DNA of 64,000 bases from positions 558,001-622,000 of the forward strand of contig CM073535.1 of assembly GCA_037074615.1 (NCBI GenBank), in the 5' to 3' direction. This DNA is from Leucaena leucocephala (lineage: Eukaryota > Streptophyta > Magnoliopsida > Fabales > Fabaceae). Each line of letters starts with the position of its first letter. The first letter of the stretch is position 1. The notes beneath the pieces were generated by a model. It did no database searches. It was not told the DNA's origin and saw nothing but the letters and a program-made list of their open reading frames with translations. Made by a program: the position numbers and the translations under genes. This document shows, in pieces, positions 37,701-50,857 of this stretch.

Positions 37701-40700
37701 CATATTATATTATCAAGTAAAAACATATAAGGATCCATGAAAGAATCAACTTTACCGAGTTATACGTGGTAAGTATCGAACCTCAAAAAATTTGTCGACA
37801 TGCAAGGGCAAACTACCACCACCACTTACTCCAGCCTGCATAGTACCAGAAAGTTTTCCTGGTCATGAACAAAAGTGATCCATGTCCAAATCATGAATAA
37901 TGATATGTTATGGCACGCAGCATTGATGAACAATATATTTCGTATAGAAACGCAGAAGGAAAACAGAAACATGTATTTTTCTTGGTTAATTTTCAAGCTT
38001 CTTTCTATCCTCTAGAAAATAGGATCCTCCGGAATGCAAGGGAACCATGCACAACAAAAAGCATCTTACAATGTAGAGACAGTATGTCACTCCACCAAAT
38101 TAAGTACCAATGACAGGGAAGTTCAATGAAAGTTTAAAAGACAAACATCAACTAAAAGCATATATATACGATAGTTTTATTTACAAAGTAAATAAGAACA
38201 TTATGAGACCTTTGTTATTCCGATAGCTGAATGGATTTTACTGTAGACAAGTTTCTTTGCCAGCAAATGAAGTGGAAGCAATATTATGGCAGTGATTCTT
38301 GCCCATAACCAATCCAATATTGAATAGACATAGGAAGGCTGATTCTGATGCTTTGTTAGGCATTTCCCCTACAAATAAAATTGAGAATTGTTAAAAGCAA
38401 TATCATTGGCCAAAATCAGTAAAAACTGTGGAGAAAAAAATAATATAGAAATTCACTGTCAATAAAATAAAAAACAACATTCACATATTTGTTCAAGCTG
38501 ATGAAGAAAGAAATTATGCTAAATATAAAACAAAATTTTTGATCATATACTTGTCTACCACATGGGCATGTGCTATTGTTTACAAATGTGCTTACTAGAT
38601 GATTGAATGTGGTCCATGATAGACTGGTTAATTGGTTGAGGCTGGTATCAATAAAACCTAAGGACATGTTCATTGAGATCAAATTCAGCTATATCGCCAT
38701 TAGCTGAAACTTAAGGTCTACATGAACTAGAACATATAGGAAGCTTTAATTTAAGGGGGGAAATTTAAAAAAAGGTTTATACAACTTAAATTTTTTATTA
38801 TGATTTAATTCCCAAGTTTATGAAGAAGGAAAAGTTTAGGAAGTCCTAATTGACTCATGGCACATCCTCAAAAGGAAAGAGATATACTGTAACTTCTAAG
38901 CCAAGATATAGCTAATCATGGATAAAACCCCAAAAAGAAAAAACATGAAATCTATGGAGCTTCTAAATCAATGATTGAATACTACTGGAAGGAAGCAGAG
39001 AAGAAAACCCACAGCAAATATGCAAGCAATTTGGTTCAGTAGTTTGAGATGGTAGATAAACTCATAATAGCAGCATGTATCTAGAAACTTTGATCCTTAT
39101 GAAGACTTGATTTCTAAAGCAAAGAAAAAACATGGTGATACTTTGATAGCTCATCCAAAATATAAAATGAGTTATTAAGGCTAGCAACAAGATTGTCGAA
39201 AGAAGTTCACCGGATCATGCCAAAACTTCAGAAACGATTAAAAAATGTACCATGAACAGACCTCATAAATCCTCTTACACTCCATGTATGCTAGGCTGAC
39301 CCTTATGAAAGTCAGTACAACAAGCTTTCTCACAAGAGAACTTGTAGATATCTGCTTCTGGATCCCACTACAGAAGATACAAGAAAAATTAAAAATGCAC
39401 CACATTTCAGAATTTACTGAGACAGATGAGGGATATTAAAAGAGAAGCAGGATGTTCTTCTTTGGCATGTGGATCAACTCAAGTTATATACTATCTATAA
39501 AAGAATTTACTCAGACAGATGAGGAATATCGAGCTGGAGGATTCAGAAGCCTCCTTCCGCTTATAACTTAGTCAAGGCCAATATTACACAACTTGTTCTT
39601 GCAAAATACACCACGTTTCACTTAAATTTTTTTTTTTGTTTACTTTTCATCGGCAACATCAATGCAATTTATAAAGTTCATCATATGCAAATTGATACAA
39701 CTCCTGGAAAGTGGTTTTACCTGTATAATGTTTCATAAACTAAAGGAACAGAAATCAAGTAATGAGGTTGATAATGTCCCAAATCATCCTGGGACAAAAA
39801 AGAAAGATATCAATACATACATTGTCCTTTATCACAAATAATCAAGTTAATAAACTTAGTCCATATAATCTTCAAGAGAAAATTTTGTTAAAAAGCAAAC
39901 AGCACTTAGACTTCTCTCATTTTCTTCTTGAAGTCATATTAGAGGTAAATACAAAGCCACTTTTCACATTCATAAAACATATTAAAGTAAAAGTACCTTT
40001 AAGTTTCTCACAGTTGAGTATACTTGCTCGATTCCATGTGAGAAAATGAAATACTCACAAGCCCTTTCATATGCGTGCCAAGGTGGCAGAATGCTTAGAA
40101 ATCTATCCCCGGGTTCAGCAGGTACAATATCCCATAAGGTTTTTATCTAGAAATTTACACATGATAGTGTCAATGTGGTATATTAAAACCAAGGAAATAT
40201 TTTCAAACTGAAATAAATTAAAACTTGTATAGGTTTTCATTCAAAAGGGATAAAAACACAGAATAAAAAAGTAAGCCACTAGGAAATAAGTTTCTAAAAG
40301 CCAAACAAATAAGAGGTGAATCCGATGATCAAGCACTATGGTTACTCATCCCAAGGACCGTAAAAAATCAAAAGAAAGAAGAAGATGAATAAAGCAAGAG
40401 CTTCTAAGAAGACATTACAACTTACAAGAATTGAATTTCCAGAAGTCTATATAAAAAAAGAGGAGGCAAGGAATAAATCCTTGAGAAAACATAAAGGCTT
40501 TTCAGTATTTTTAAATACTTTTTTTACATAATTTCAGGCTTAGCTCTAAGAAATTTATTCTGCAGAAACTTTTCTACAAAATGTTAAGAGAATGAACAGT
40601 CACATCTTTCCCCTTATGTGCTGTGTCTTCCATGTTTCTACTTCAAAGACCAATGTACGCTTCTTCCTTCATCACCCATATGTTTGTTATATTTAGAGAG

Positions 40701-43700
40701 ATCTTGTTGGAAATTTTGGTGAATATTAATTTTTCCTTGAAACCTTCTTCCATGATGTCTTGCGATTCTAAAACAACCATTTATTCTCCTGCTAGAGGAT
40801 TTGGGAACATTAGAGAGGGAAGGTTGCTATAATATTTCCCTTGATTGGGATAATCTGGTGTTGTTTATCAGAGAAAATGTTAATTTCAAGAAAAATATCA
40901 GCTGTTGCCACTGACAGGACAGAACCACCTCTTATATCTCCTAGAAAATTTACCCAAAGTGTTTGGATATATCTGCCTTGTAATGACAAGAGAAGAAAAT
41001 CAATATTGATAAATTAGACTTATGGCCTCGTTTATTGGGTACTCTGCTGCCAAAGAGGGCTACAACTGTTATTGTCCACCAACAAGGAAGATGCTTCTGA
41101 GTACAAATGAAACTTTCATGCGTAAGAAGAGATTTTTCTTTTAATGCAGCCATCTCTTCAAGGATGAAAGGCATAGGTGGGCTAAAATTTTTCTCAAGTG
41201 AGGGCAGGAATACAACCCACAAGGGTAGAAGAACAAAAAAGGTGGAAAAGGTTTATTATTTTTTGCATGCACCCGCCAAGGAAATAGTTCATGGGAAGAC
41301 AGTGCCTAGTAACTGTAATGAGTCATTCTCGGATTCAGTTCTACTTCTTGGGACAGAGTAGTGAATACAACCCAATAAAAAGTATTATTGCTGCAATAAA
41401 CTAGATAGAAGATTCACTATCAAACCTGATGCAGAAGATTCCTATGAGTAAGCATAACACCTTTTGGATTTCCAGTAGTTCCACTTGTGTACATAAGAGC
41501 AGCAATGTCATCAGAGTCAATTGCTTCATACACATAGTGTTTGTCTGCAATCAGAATAGAATGTTATGAACTTGCACAGCACCTGTTAACTGTTCGTTTG
41601 ATGACAGAGGATAAAACTGACATTGAGCGCAATTATGTCAATATAACTCACAAAATCATTTTTCTTTTTCTCTGATTCCATAAATAATTAAAGCCAACGA
41701 GGGAAGGATCTGCATACTACTAAAATCTCTAATGCAACTGACTGATACTTTCCCAATAAGGAAATTTCCAAGGTTTGGAGTATTGCCCTTAAGTAAACAT
41801 ATAAAATCTGAGTTCAATGAAAATAGACAGTAGACTTACTAGAATCATGTGATTCTAACAAGGCCTTACGACTTTGTTGCCCCAAATCCATGACTTCCAG
41901 GAAATTAAAGACAGGAAGCTCCTTGCTCTTGTCACCAATTAATTGTGATTTATCTCCCCAAAGAAGAATAAGAAATCTCATGGAAGTCTTAGAATAGAAC
42001 GTCTCTGCCATCCGATTAAACATTTCAGGATTGTCCACGGAAAGTGCAACACTGGGTAATAATAGCAGAAGTTGAGCGTTCAAGAATAAATATCGGCCAT
42101 TCAAGCATATAAAGTTATGAGTGAATTATCACTTGAATACACCATCATAGTAACAGAATATGACCGCGTTGCTGGGACAGTTCCCTGCTTTATGTAATAA
42201 CCCTAAAAAACCTAAAGTTCGTTGGACATACAATTATGTTATATATTACTGTAACGGAAAAACTCGTCAATGGTCAAAGTTTGGTACCGCATGAAGGTCA
42301 GCATACTCATAAGTTTGTAACATGCGTAAAAATTTAATATTATAAAGATGAGGCTGGCAATATATAATGTACACCAAGGCTTCATTGAATCGTGAATTTG
42401 CAAGTTTACAACAGATATACATTCACATGAAAAATACTAATCAAACCTTTCAGAGTGATTGTATATTTTCAGTAGCTCTTCAACGGATGATCTTGAACCC
42501 CTTACCACATTGATTGCTCCACTTGCCATCATACCTAGACTAAATATAGCATGGATGTGATTTACAATGTGCACAAACACACACAAACAGATATATGCGC
42601 ATGGATTAAAGTTAGTATCAGAATATGACCTTCCTGATAAGAAAGGAAAAGAGATGAGCACATTATATAGATAGGAAACAATGTTAACTATACATGTTTT
42701 CGTTATCTTTTTTCCTTCAAAAGGAAGAAAAATAAAAAAGGAATGTGATTTAAGTAATATTCAACCTAGGAAACAAGTAAACCTTATCATCTAAGCAACA
42801 TGGTGGCCCCTTTTCATCATCTGCATATAAAATCATGAGTAAAGGTCCTTACATAAATCCTAAACCCCCATCCCAAAAAGAAAAAATACAACAACAAACT
42901 TTATCCCACTAGGTGGAGTCGGCAACATAGATCGTACGATGTATTGTCCTCTATACAAAACCAAGTCCTTGACAAGTTGTTGACCAGAAGTCCCACTCAA
43001 TAATCTCATTGAGTGTTCTTTTTGGTCTAGCTCTACCCCTTTTTACAGGACTCCATATATCTTGATCCACCCTCCTTATAGGCGCATCCAGATGGCCTTC
43101 TTTGTATGTGCCCAAAGCACCTCAAGTGATTCTCCACCATTTTTTCCTGAATAGATGCCACACCAACTCTTTCCCAAATACGTTCACTACAAATCTTAAT
43201 TATTAAAAGGGGAAATAGAGAAATCAAAGAATTGATAACTTCTAAACATGTGGTAACTTCATAAGCGAAAAAAGGGTAACTTCTACAGTATCTAATAACT
43301 TTTATTCACTAGTATATTAGAAACTTTCAAAACTCTTTTTCAAAGAAACTATTGTATTTTTGAACAATTACTACCATGTTTTATTAAAGTTTCTTCACTT
43401 TGAAAACTCACAAAGTTTGTCACGCATAAGATCTGTACAGGTTGCAATTTCCGGCAATTAATACCCTGACTCTGCATTAATCTTAATTATTTATGCAGTA
43501 AAAGTCATGGAGGTCATGATTATGTATACCTTGATCTGCTATGAGCCACCTGCAAGAATTATCAGCAAAAAGTGCAATCTTCTCATCTGGTCTAACTCCA
43601 ATCACTCTCAAGCCTTCAGCAAAATCCAAAATTGACTGCTCCAGCTGAAATTTTTATGTAAAAGAAAGCACAAGTAAGCTATAAAGACTTAATAAGGCAT

Positions 43701-45435
43701 TTTATCTTTTGATAAGCATTGTTTCCGTTATATACTAAACTATGAAGTTCCAGAACCTTAACATGCCAACTCGTGTCACATTGAACATATCAAAAGCGGA
43801 CACCATTAAGAAATCCTTCTTCCTGAGTTGGGCATGTAGATATAAGATTCAGAAAAATAATAATAACAATAAATGCTAATTGGGTACCATTCTAACACTT
43901 CCCCAACATAATTAGAAACCAATAAATTTTAGATGAGAGGTGAGAGAAGCAAATCAAAAACAGAAGAGTGTTGAAGTATGAGGGATAGAAAGGGAAAACT
44001 AAAACTGTTAGATATTGTATGAAGGGTAAAGAACACAACATCAACTCAATTAACATTTTTAAGTGCTTATTGGACTAACAAGTGAATTTTTCATCCTATT
44101 CATTCATACAATGTCCAATGATCAGATTTTTATTTCTCACCTCTCAAAACAAAACATCCTCTCACATACATGTAACTTCTGAGATGTTGCTTCAAATCTC
44201 CATGAATTTCTTCATAGATAGTGTTTAGGATGTTGTCATTGGTCAAAGTTAATGATCTTTTTTTTTAAACTTCAGAATTAACTATTTACTAGCAAACTGT
44301 TGAAATTGCACTTGAACATATTGCATTCCATCACTTGTTGGGTACAATTTGTCTGAAAAAATGAAGAGACTAACACGTACAAACGAAATAAAAGACCTGC
44401 TTATATGTTATAGTTGAAGGTGGATCATGATACGGATCCACCAGGGCTACTTGATCCCCATACTTCTCCGCTGAAGATCTCCAAATGTCAGGAACAGCTC
44501 TCCACTCATCTGGCTCTAGGGCACCATTACCAGGAAGTAACAAACTTTCAAGAAAAGGAGAACACTTTCTTATCTGTTTTTTCTCTGTCTGCATGCAAAA
44601 ATTTGTGGATGGAAGCATATAAGTCAGAAGCAAGCACAATTGGATTTTTAGTCAAAGATAAAGCCTTTCTTTTAATGAAGTAAAACATACAGTTTTCGTT
44701 TTAAAGATTTGCAGACAAGAAACAAAATGTGAAAAAAGTTGGCTGCCACGTATGAGCATTATTGACCCCCTGGACAGATGGCTTCAATTTGAGGTTGAGG
44801 TTTCAGCTATTGTTATTATGTATTTTACTCTTCCTCAAATTAGTCGTTTTGAGAAAATTTGCTTATGGCTTGAGAATATTAACAGCCACCTTGCTGATTT
44901 GAATATTCCATTTCTTTCTTTATTTCTTACTAACTATACATCGTTTGAAACCCGGTCATCACGCACACTTCACCCCACCTTACCACCTAGCTCCAAGTGG
45001 CTCTTCTCTCTTTTCAAATGATGCTGGACAACTACGCGAACAAAATAACTATCCGTCATATTCAATGGGAAACACTACAGCAGAGATCACAAGTTTAACA
45101 GCTGTAGAGCAAAATTCGAAATTCATGTTCGCTATCCAGCCAACTTATATTATCGGTGAAGCATAGACAATGTCTCTTGTCTTGCAATAGAGCCCAAATA
45201 TTGGGTTCACGAGAGTTTACTGAAACAGAACTCAAAACCACAAAAAAAAAAATGAAGTGAAACTAATTACCTCGAATTGGCAAAACAAACGCAGACGACG
45301 AGCTCGGTCACCCCCATCTTTGATGCGAGAAACTTTGATTCTGCCAAATTTGAAGCGAGTGAAGAGCATGGGAAAAGCATGCCCAGGATCAGACAAAGTC
45401 CGAGAGTAGTTGTAGCTCATGGGAATAGTCGCCAT
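34796..45435 (-). CDS. AAE15: Plastidial long-chain acyl-[acyl-carrier-protein] synthetase (AAE15/AAE16 type)
   Basis: Activates free fatty acids with ATP and loads them onto ACP in plastids. Eighteen exons join in consistent phase: 45271..45435, 44397..44588, 43530..43644, 42447..42534, 41840..42051, 41426..41544, 39997..40146, 39721..39788, 39262..39367, 38210..38368, 37782..37835, 37617..37697, 36638..36775, 36143..36302, 35582..35661, 35347..35492, 34985..35042 and 34796..34888. They total 727 residues, matching my memory of Arabidopsis AAE15. The basic, Ser/Arg-rich first exon looks like a transit peptide. AMP-binding signatures: YTSGTTGNPKGV near 276-287, NGYGLTETSP near 483-492, and GWLNTGDIG near 562-570. 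The insert ILDWLWARITAIILLPLHLL may associate with membrane. Introns carry a copia remnant and a LINE fragment. AAE15 and AAE16 cannot be told apart here; gene order favours AAE15. Confidence 0.95.
40930..41160 (+). mobile_element. Ty1/copia retrotransposon remnant in an AAE15 intron
   Basis: Read across shifted frames, this stretch gives LPKVFGYICLV, then ASFIGYSAAKEGYNCYCPP with TRKM, then PSLQG. This is the order seen at the end of the copia integrase region (KVFGC..., VFxGYSxxxKGYxCYxPPTRK, PSLQGE). Stops and frame changes interrupt it, and no LTRs were seen. It lies in the sixth intron, antisense to the host gene. Confidence 0.65.
42886..43230 (-). mobile_element. LINE (non-LTR retrotransposon) 3' fragment in an AAE15 intron
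   Basis: On the minus strand it encodes VASIQEKMVENHLRCFGHIQ followed by RRPS. After a frame change come DAPIRR-like and RARPKRT blocks. This is the C-terminal tail typical of plant LINE reverse transcriptase ORFs, whose products often carry the HLRWFGHVQRRP phrase. It finishes in the noncoding 3' tail with the CCACTAGGTGG block and a TTGTTGTTG end (seen as ACAACAACAA on the plus strand at 42890). The fragment is 5'-truncated, as is usual for LINEs, and lies in the same sense as the host transcript. Confidence 0.8.
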
Positions 45436-46067
45436 CGGATTAGCAGTAGCAGAAGCAGAAGACGAAAGCTTAGAGTAGGTTCATGAAACTCTGATTCATA
45501 AGAAGGCGCGAAATACTGAAGCGGTAGTGCCAACAGCCAAGAGCAATGATTAAGAGCGGAGACAGGTAGAGAGGGAAGTCGGATGAAAGAGACAAGGAGG
45601 GAGATGAGCGGGCCTGTGAAAGTAGCTGTCGCGCGTTGTCAAATCCGAAGGAGGAGGATCTCGAACCATCCGCTGACTTAGATGGCAGCTAATAAGCACA
45701 ACAACGAAAGTGAGATAAATTAATTAAGAATGCAATGTGGCGATTGTTTGCCATCGTTATCTGGAAAACCATATTCAAATACAGTGATGAATATGGATAA
45801 TGAATGAGGATGGCGTGGACGTTGTTTTGCCCAGAAACGTCACGGTTTTCCATTGATGAAGATGAAAATTTCAGTTATAATAGAAAAAAATTTTAAGCAA
45901 ATATCGACGGTGCCAAAAATTACCTGGAATAGCATCCCAAGCATGATGGTTTCTGAGCCTATAATTGAATGCTATATATGTTTATGGCGCGGGGCACGTG
46001 CCATTGCGCTCAATTGATTAATGAAGACAACAAATATTGGGTCACCTAACATACTTATTATTTACAG

Positions 46068-46861
46068 GTGTATGGTAGGGGTATATATAGGAAGGATTAG
46101 ATAGAGTAATCTCCTGTTTGGTGTCCTGCCTAAAAAATGTATGGGTTATATTTTATAGCCCGATGTCCGGCCCTACCCGGTAAAAGCCCTAACAATTTTA
46201 GGCAGGGCATGAGCGGATTGGGCATGCCCAAATCGGGATGCCATGCTCATGTTGTAAAAAAATTTATAATTATAAATTTTTAAAATAATATCATATTCAT
46301 GTGTCTTTCAAAGTTAAATAATATTTATAATTCACTAAGAATAAGAGAATAAAAATAATAATTAAAATCTTGAGATCTATTACATATAAAAAATAAACGT
46401 TGAAATCTAAATAGTTTGTAATTATAACTTTGTATCAATCTCCCTAATATTGACAAAGATAAAGCATCTAAAAAAATAAAATAAATAATTATAATTTGTA
46501 ATGTAATCATATGATAATTAACAAAGTTAAAAAAAAAGAAAAAATTAGTATAGTTATAAATATTAAAAGATACAACTTACCTATTTATATTTCTAAAATT
46601 ACCTTATAGTCACCAGTAGCTATCATATTCTCCCTTTTAAGATAGAGAAAAAATAAAAAAAATAAAAGAAATGGTGCTCATGGGTAGAGCAGGGTAGGAC
46701 AGCCCCTATACCTGGTGCCTAGCCCGAAAAATGCATGGGCTGTATTTTGCAGCCCGATGTTCGGCCTTACCCAGTAAAAATCGGGTTGAATAGGATATTT
46801 TTCTTGCGGACTAGACAGAACATAACGGATCATGAGCATTATACACAGCCCTAATGCATGG
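46068..46861. mobile_element. Probable non-autonomous hAT-type transposon
   Basis: The element proper is 46076-46853 (778 bases). It begins TAGGGGTATATATA and ends, on the opposite strand, TAGGGCTGTGTATA, which are terminal inverted repeats matching at 11 of 14 positions. The flanking 8-mers are GTGTATGG (left) and ATGCATGG (right), matching at 6 of 8, consistent with the 8-bp target duplication of hAT elements. Inside are two direct repeats of about 65 bases (46118-46185 and 46718-46782) containing GCCCGATGT-CGGCC-TACCC. No transposase coding was seen. Confidence 0.65.
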
Positions 46862-47088
46862 GCCCTCTCAAGCGGCTCTTTGATCGCCGGCACATGTATA
46901 GAGTAGGTTTAGTTTAGCTGTAACTAATTGATTATAAAATAATTTTAAAGAATAATTTTTTATATAAAAATAATTTTAAATAAAAAAATATTTATATAAT
47001 TATTATTATAATTATTTTTATATAATAAATTACTAAGAAGTATATAAGAAAATAACAATTATTTAAATCGATCTTATTACAAAATATA

Positions 47089-47330
47089 AAAGATAAAATT
47101 GACATTTTATATATTTATAATTAAAAAAAATTGGTGAGATATGCTTATTATAAACTATTATTTTAAGTATCTAAATTATAGTTTTCCAATTAAGTATCTA
47201 AACTATTATTTGTAAAAGTGATTATGGGAAAAAATTATATTTGGACACTTTAAACTATAGTTTCTAGTAAACATATCCCACCAATTTTTTTAAGATTATA
47301 AGATGCTGAAATATAAATTTTGCCCTTTAT
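47089..47330. mobile_element. Foldback MITE with long terminal inverted repeats
   Basis: The left arm (47089-47173) and the right arm (47241-47330, reverse complement) align over most of their 80 or so bases. The best block is AAAAAAATTGGTG-GATATG, followed by TTA-TA-AAACTAT. The centre is about 65 bases. With 240 bases in total and no coding capacity, it fits a miniature inverted-repeat element. The superfamily is not assigned because the termini and target site are not sharp. Confidence 0.7.
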
Positions 47331-47552
47331 ATTTTTATTATCTTGTCAATTTATATAATTATTATTTTAATTTATAGTTTTTCTGATAATTTATCCATTA
47401 AATAAGTTATTTTGATATCAATAATTAAATAGTTATTTTTTAAAAATTATTTTTCATGTAAAATTTATTTTACAAAATCTATTATCAATAATTATTTTAT
47501 AATTAATTTTTTCAACTGCGATCAACTTCTCTAGAATGCACACATCTTCGCG

Positions 47553-47573
47553 AGGGGGAGGGGGAGGGGGAGG
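47553..47573 (+). repeat. (GGGGGA)n tract, possible G-quadruplex
   Basis: Three runs of five G separated by single A and followed by GG, in otherwise AT-rich DNA. A G-quadruplex is possible, but a fourth long G-run is missing. Confidence 0.7.
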
Positions 47574-47657
47574 CAATAATGTGAGCTCCCGTATTCAATT
47601 TCTCCAATCATTTAATCCTTAGGTGTGATAAAGTTTCCAGCGTAATCCATTTTTGTT

Positions 47658-47860
47658 ATGTATAAATTATTATAAAAAATAATTAAATTTATCTATAATA
47701 TAAAGACTTGACTAAATTTTCCTTTTTTTATGTAATATTAATATTAGATAAAATAAATTGTCAATTATTTTCAGGCGTAAACCTATACATCTAAAAATTA
47801 TAATATCTTTTTAAATAACACAATTAGAATTATAATAAAATAATATTTTATAGAGATCAA
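47658..47860. repeat. AT-rich dispersed repeat, copy 1
   Basis: Shares ATCTATAATATAAAG at the left, GTAAA-CTATAC-CTAAAAATTA in the middle, and ATTATAATAAAATAATATTT at the right with 50858-51075, in the same orientation and order. This looks like one repeat family and not chance AT similarity. Confidence 0.6.
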
Positions 47861-50857
47861 ATATATTTTAAATAGTCACATATCTCATATTTTTATCATA
47901 TTATATTATAGTGAAATCAATTTGTGAGCTTGAGTAGGAGTAAATAGATTTGTGCCACAGTATGCGATGAAATTTCTCTATAATGTAATGCTTTTTTTTA
48001 TACAATATAGTGTAATTTTCTTGTCCACCTGATTTATCATAACTTTATCCTGACTACATTTAAATTTGATATACGTCATATATTTGGTTATGGTAGGTGA
48101 GTCTTCCAATAGAAATTTTATACATATACTAATACTCGAACCCAAGACCTTGTTTAATACTAAATTATCTATTGCTCAAATCAATTTCTATTAGTTAGTA
48201 TACTCTTTTAATTTCCTACAACTGCCCTCTTTAATATCAAAAAACCAAAAAAAAAAAGTCAATCTAGTCTATAGGGCCCATTTGGAACTTCTCAAAATTT
48301 ATATTTTGGTAAAATATAAATTTTAAAAAATTTTAAAATAAATAGTTATATTTATTTGAAATGGGTTTTAGACTAAAATATGATTTAAAACTAAGATTTC
48401 AGATAAGTTGAGCAGAGTAACTTATAGAATAGTAAAAGACTTTATAAACTGACCAATTATTATATTACCCCTACTTTTTCTTACACCATCCCTTATCTCT
48501 TCTACTTTTTTTATACTATATTTCATCTCTTCTCTTATATCTTATTCCTCTTTATTTAATACTCATATATTTTTTTTATAATTTACTAATAATAAAAGTA
48601 TTTTTAAAAATAACTATTTAAATATTCATTTATTTAAAATAATTTTTTTATAAACTATTTTTTATAAACTACTAAAAAATTATTTTTTTATAAATTTATT
48701 TCTAAAATTCTATATAAATAGTTATGTATGGCAGCCCAAAACCATGGGTCAATCACTGTGGATATGTCTAGTACAATACAATAGAAGTAAAGAAATAGAA
48801 AAATAAAAATAAAAGATTTTATTTTTATTTTTTTATTTAGTATAATAAAAATTATTTTTATTTATAAAATAAAAATAAATTATTTTAAAGTATTTCATCT
48901 AAATTACAAAATTTGTAGATAATCTTAACTATTCTCAAGTTATAACAAAATAGTTTAAACTATTTTATTTTAAGTTATAAAATAATATATATCAATTTCA
49001 TATTTATTTGTATTTTATTAAATAAATTTTTAAAATTTATTTTTAATTGAATTATATTTTTACTTATACTTAAATTTCTATTAAAAATGTGCCGTATGTG
49101 GGCGTATATATATATGGATGAGAGAATTGAAAGAGTCGTAAGGTATAAAATGGTCAGGGGTGTGGGTAATACGCATCTCTCAATCAAATCATGTTCCGGG
49201 CGAAAAGAAGCGAGAAAAATCAAAACATGCCCGGGCATGGCTGTGAAATCACTCGCTCGTTAGGTCCTTTTCTTTAGTTTTATGGTTTTATCATCAAATA
49301 TTCTAGGAAGGGATGCACGTTCATGAGATGTTAAATTAAAGAACATTCAATCTCCATGAGGCCAAAATAGAATTCTTGAGAAAGTTTTCTGAACAAGACA
49401 AAATACTTCTTAGTGGAGAGATATCCTGTCAGGATTGCCTCTCGATTAAGGCCGGCTGGCCATAGTGATGGCATTAAAGAATGCCGCACTTTCTTAGTGG
49501 ATAGACACGCTTTGTGGCAGATTCAAGGTAATATGATGGTGAAATTAGAGGTTTTGAATATTGTACGCTTAGCTGGCCCAAGCTATTGAGTAGTGAGTGG
49601 CTGAGTGGGGTATCAAAATAAACGCACTTTTCGTTACCTTACATGATGTGACTGGAGAATCGAGTGAATTTCCCAGATTAATAAGTGATTATATTGACGA
49701 CGTTAGACTTAACTCTATTTGACGATACAGGTGACTATATCAATGGCCTTAAATTTAATTCTATTTAAATAGAATGCCAATAAGTTATGGCCAGTGATAT
49801 TATGAACATTTGAACTGGATTAGCAATAGTGTTTTGATTATAATTAAATACGTGTCAGTTTTATGACTCTAGAATTAAACGGCGAGTATGCCATAATAAA
49901 TACCTGGCTCTCACCCAATTAATATATGTTTAATTTAATTCTAACCCATCGAGTATAATTTGTATGGAATGTGGACAGTATATTGATAAGACGTAAATAG
50001 TTTAAATAGAAGAGAAAAATTGTATTTAAGTCTCAAGAATTTAATATTTAAAAACCTCTTAAAATTATCAAATTGTTGTAAAATACTATAGAATCTATAA
50101 TTATTTTTTTCAAATTATGAAATAGTATAACTATTCATGAAAAAAAAATATCTCAATTATTTTTTCCCATCAATTATTTTTTCCTCTTTAAAAATTCTCA
50201 TTCACCTTGTTTAAGTTATTTTTTTTATTTAAGTTATTATTTTTTTCTAATAAAATTATTATTTATATTATTTTAATTGCTTTCTCTCCATAGCAGTTTT
50301 ATAATTTCATAATTCAAAATAATTAATCTCATATCCTATAGAATTTTATGATCATTTTATAATTTCTTATAATTTTTTAAAATTAGATTAGGACTTAAAT
50401 ATAATTTTTTTAAATATAATTTCATGATGTGCCTGTTCTTTATTTTATTTTTAAAAATACTTATTCTATCATTTATTTTGTCAAACAATGTTACTAGGCC
50501 CCACTTTTGATATCCTATGTGCTTTATTTTGCCAATTTTTTGAATTGAACACTTGGATCCAATACTTCAGAATTGTAATCTAACATTTGACACTTATATT
50601 ACAATATTCTATAGATTAGTTTTTCCTATTTAGTTTATATCTTGTTCGTTAAAATTCAGGTTTCATGTTTTTATAATGAGAAAATTAAATATTTGATCCA
50701 TATAATTTTGATTGAATTAAAATAAAATCCTTAAACGTTTTGTTTACAAAAAATTAATCCTTAAATTTTCTTTATCTAAAAAAAAATCAATCCTTAAACT
50801 TTCTTTTATCATAAAAAATACTCTGCCCCTCAAGCCTTTGCAATTTTAATCGTAATA

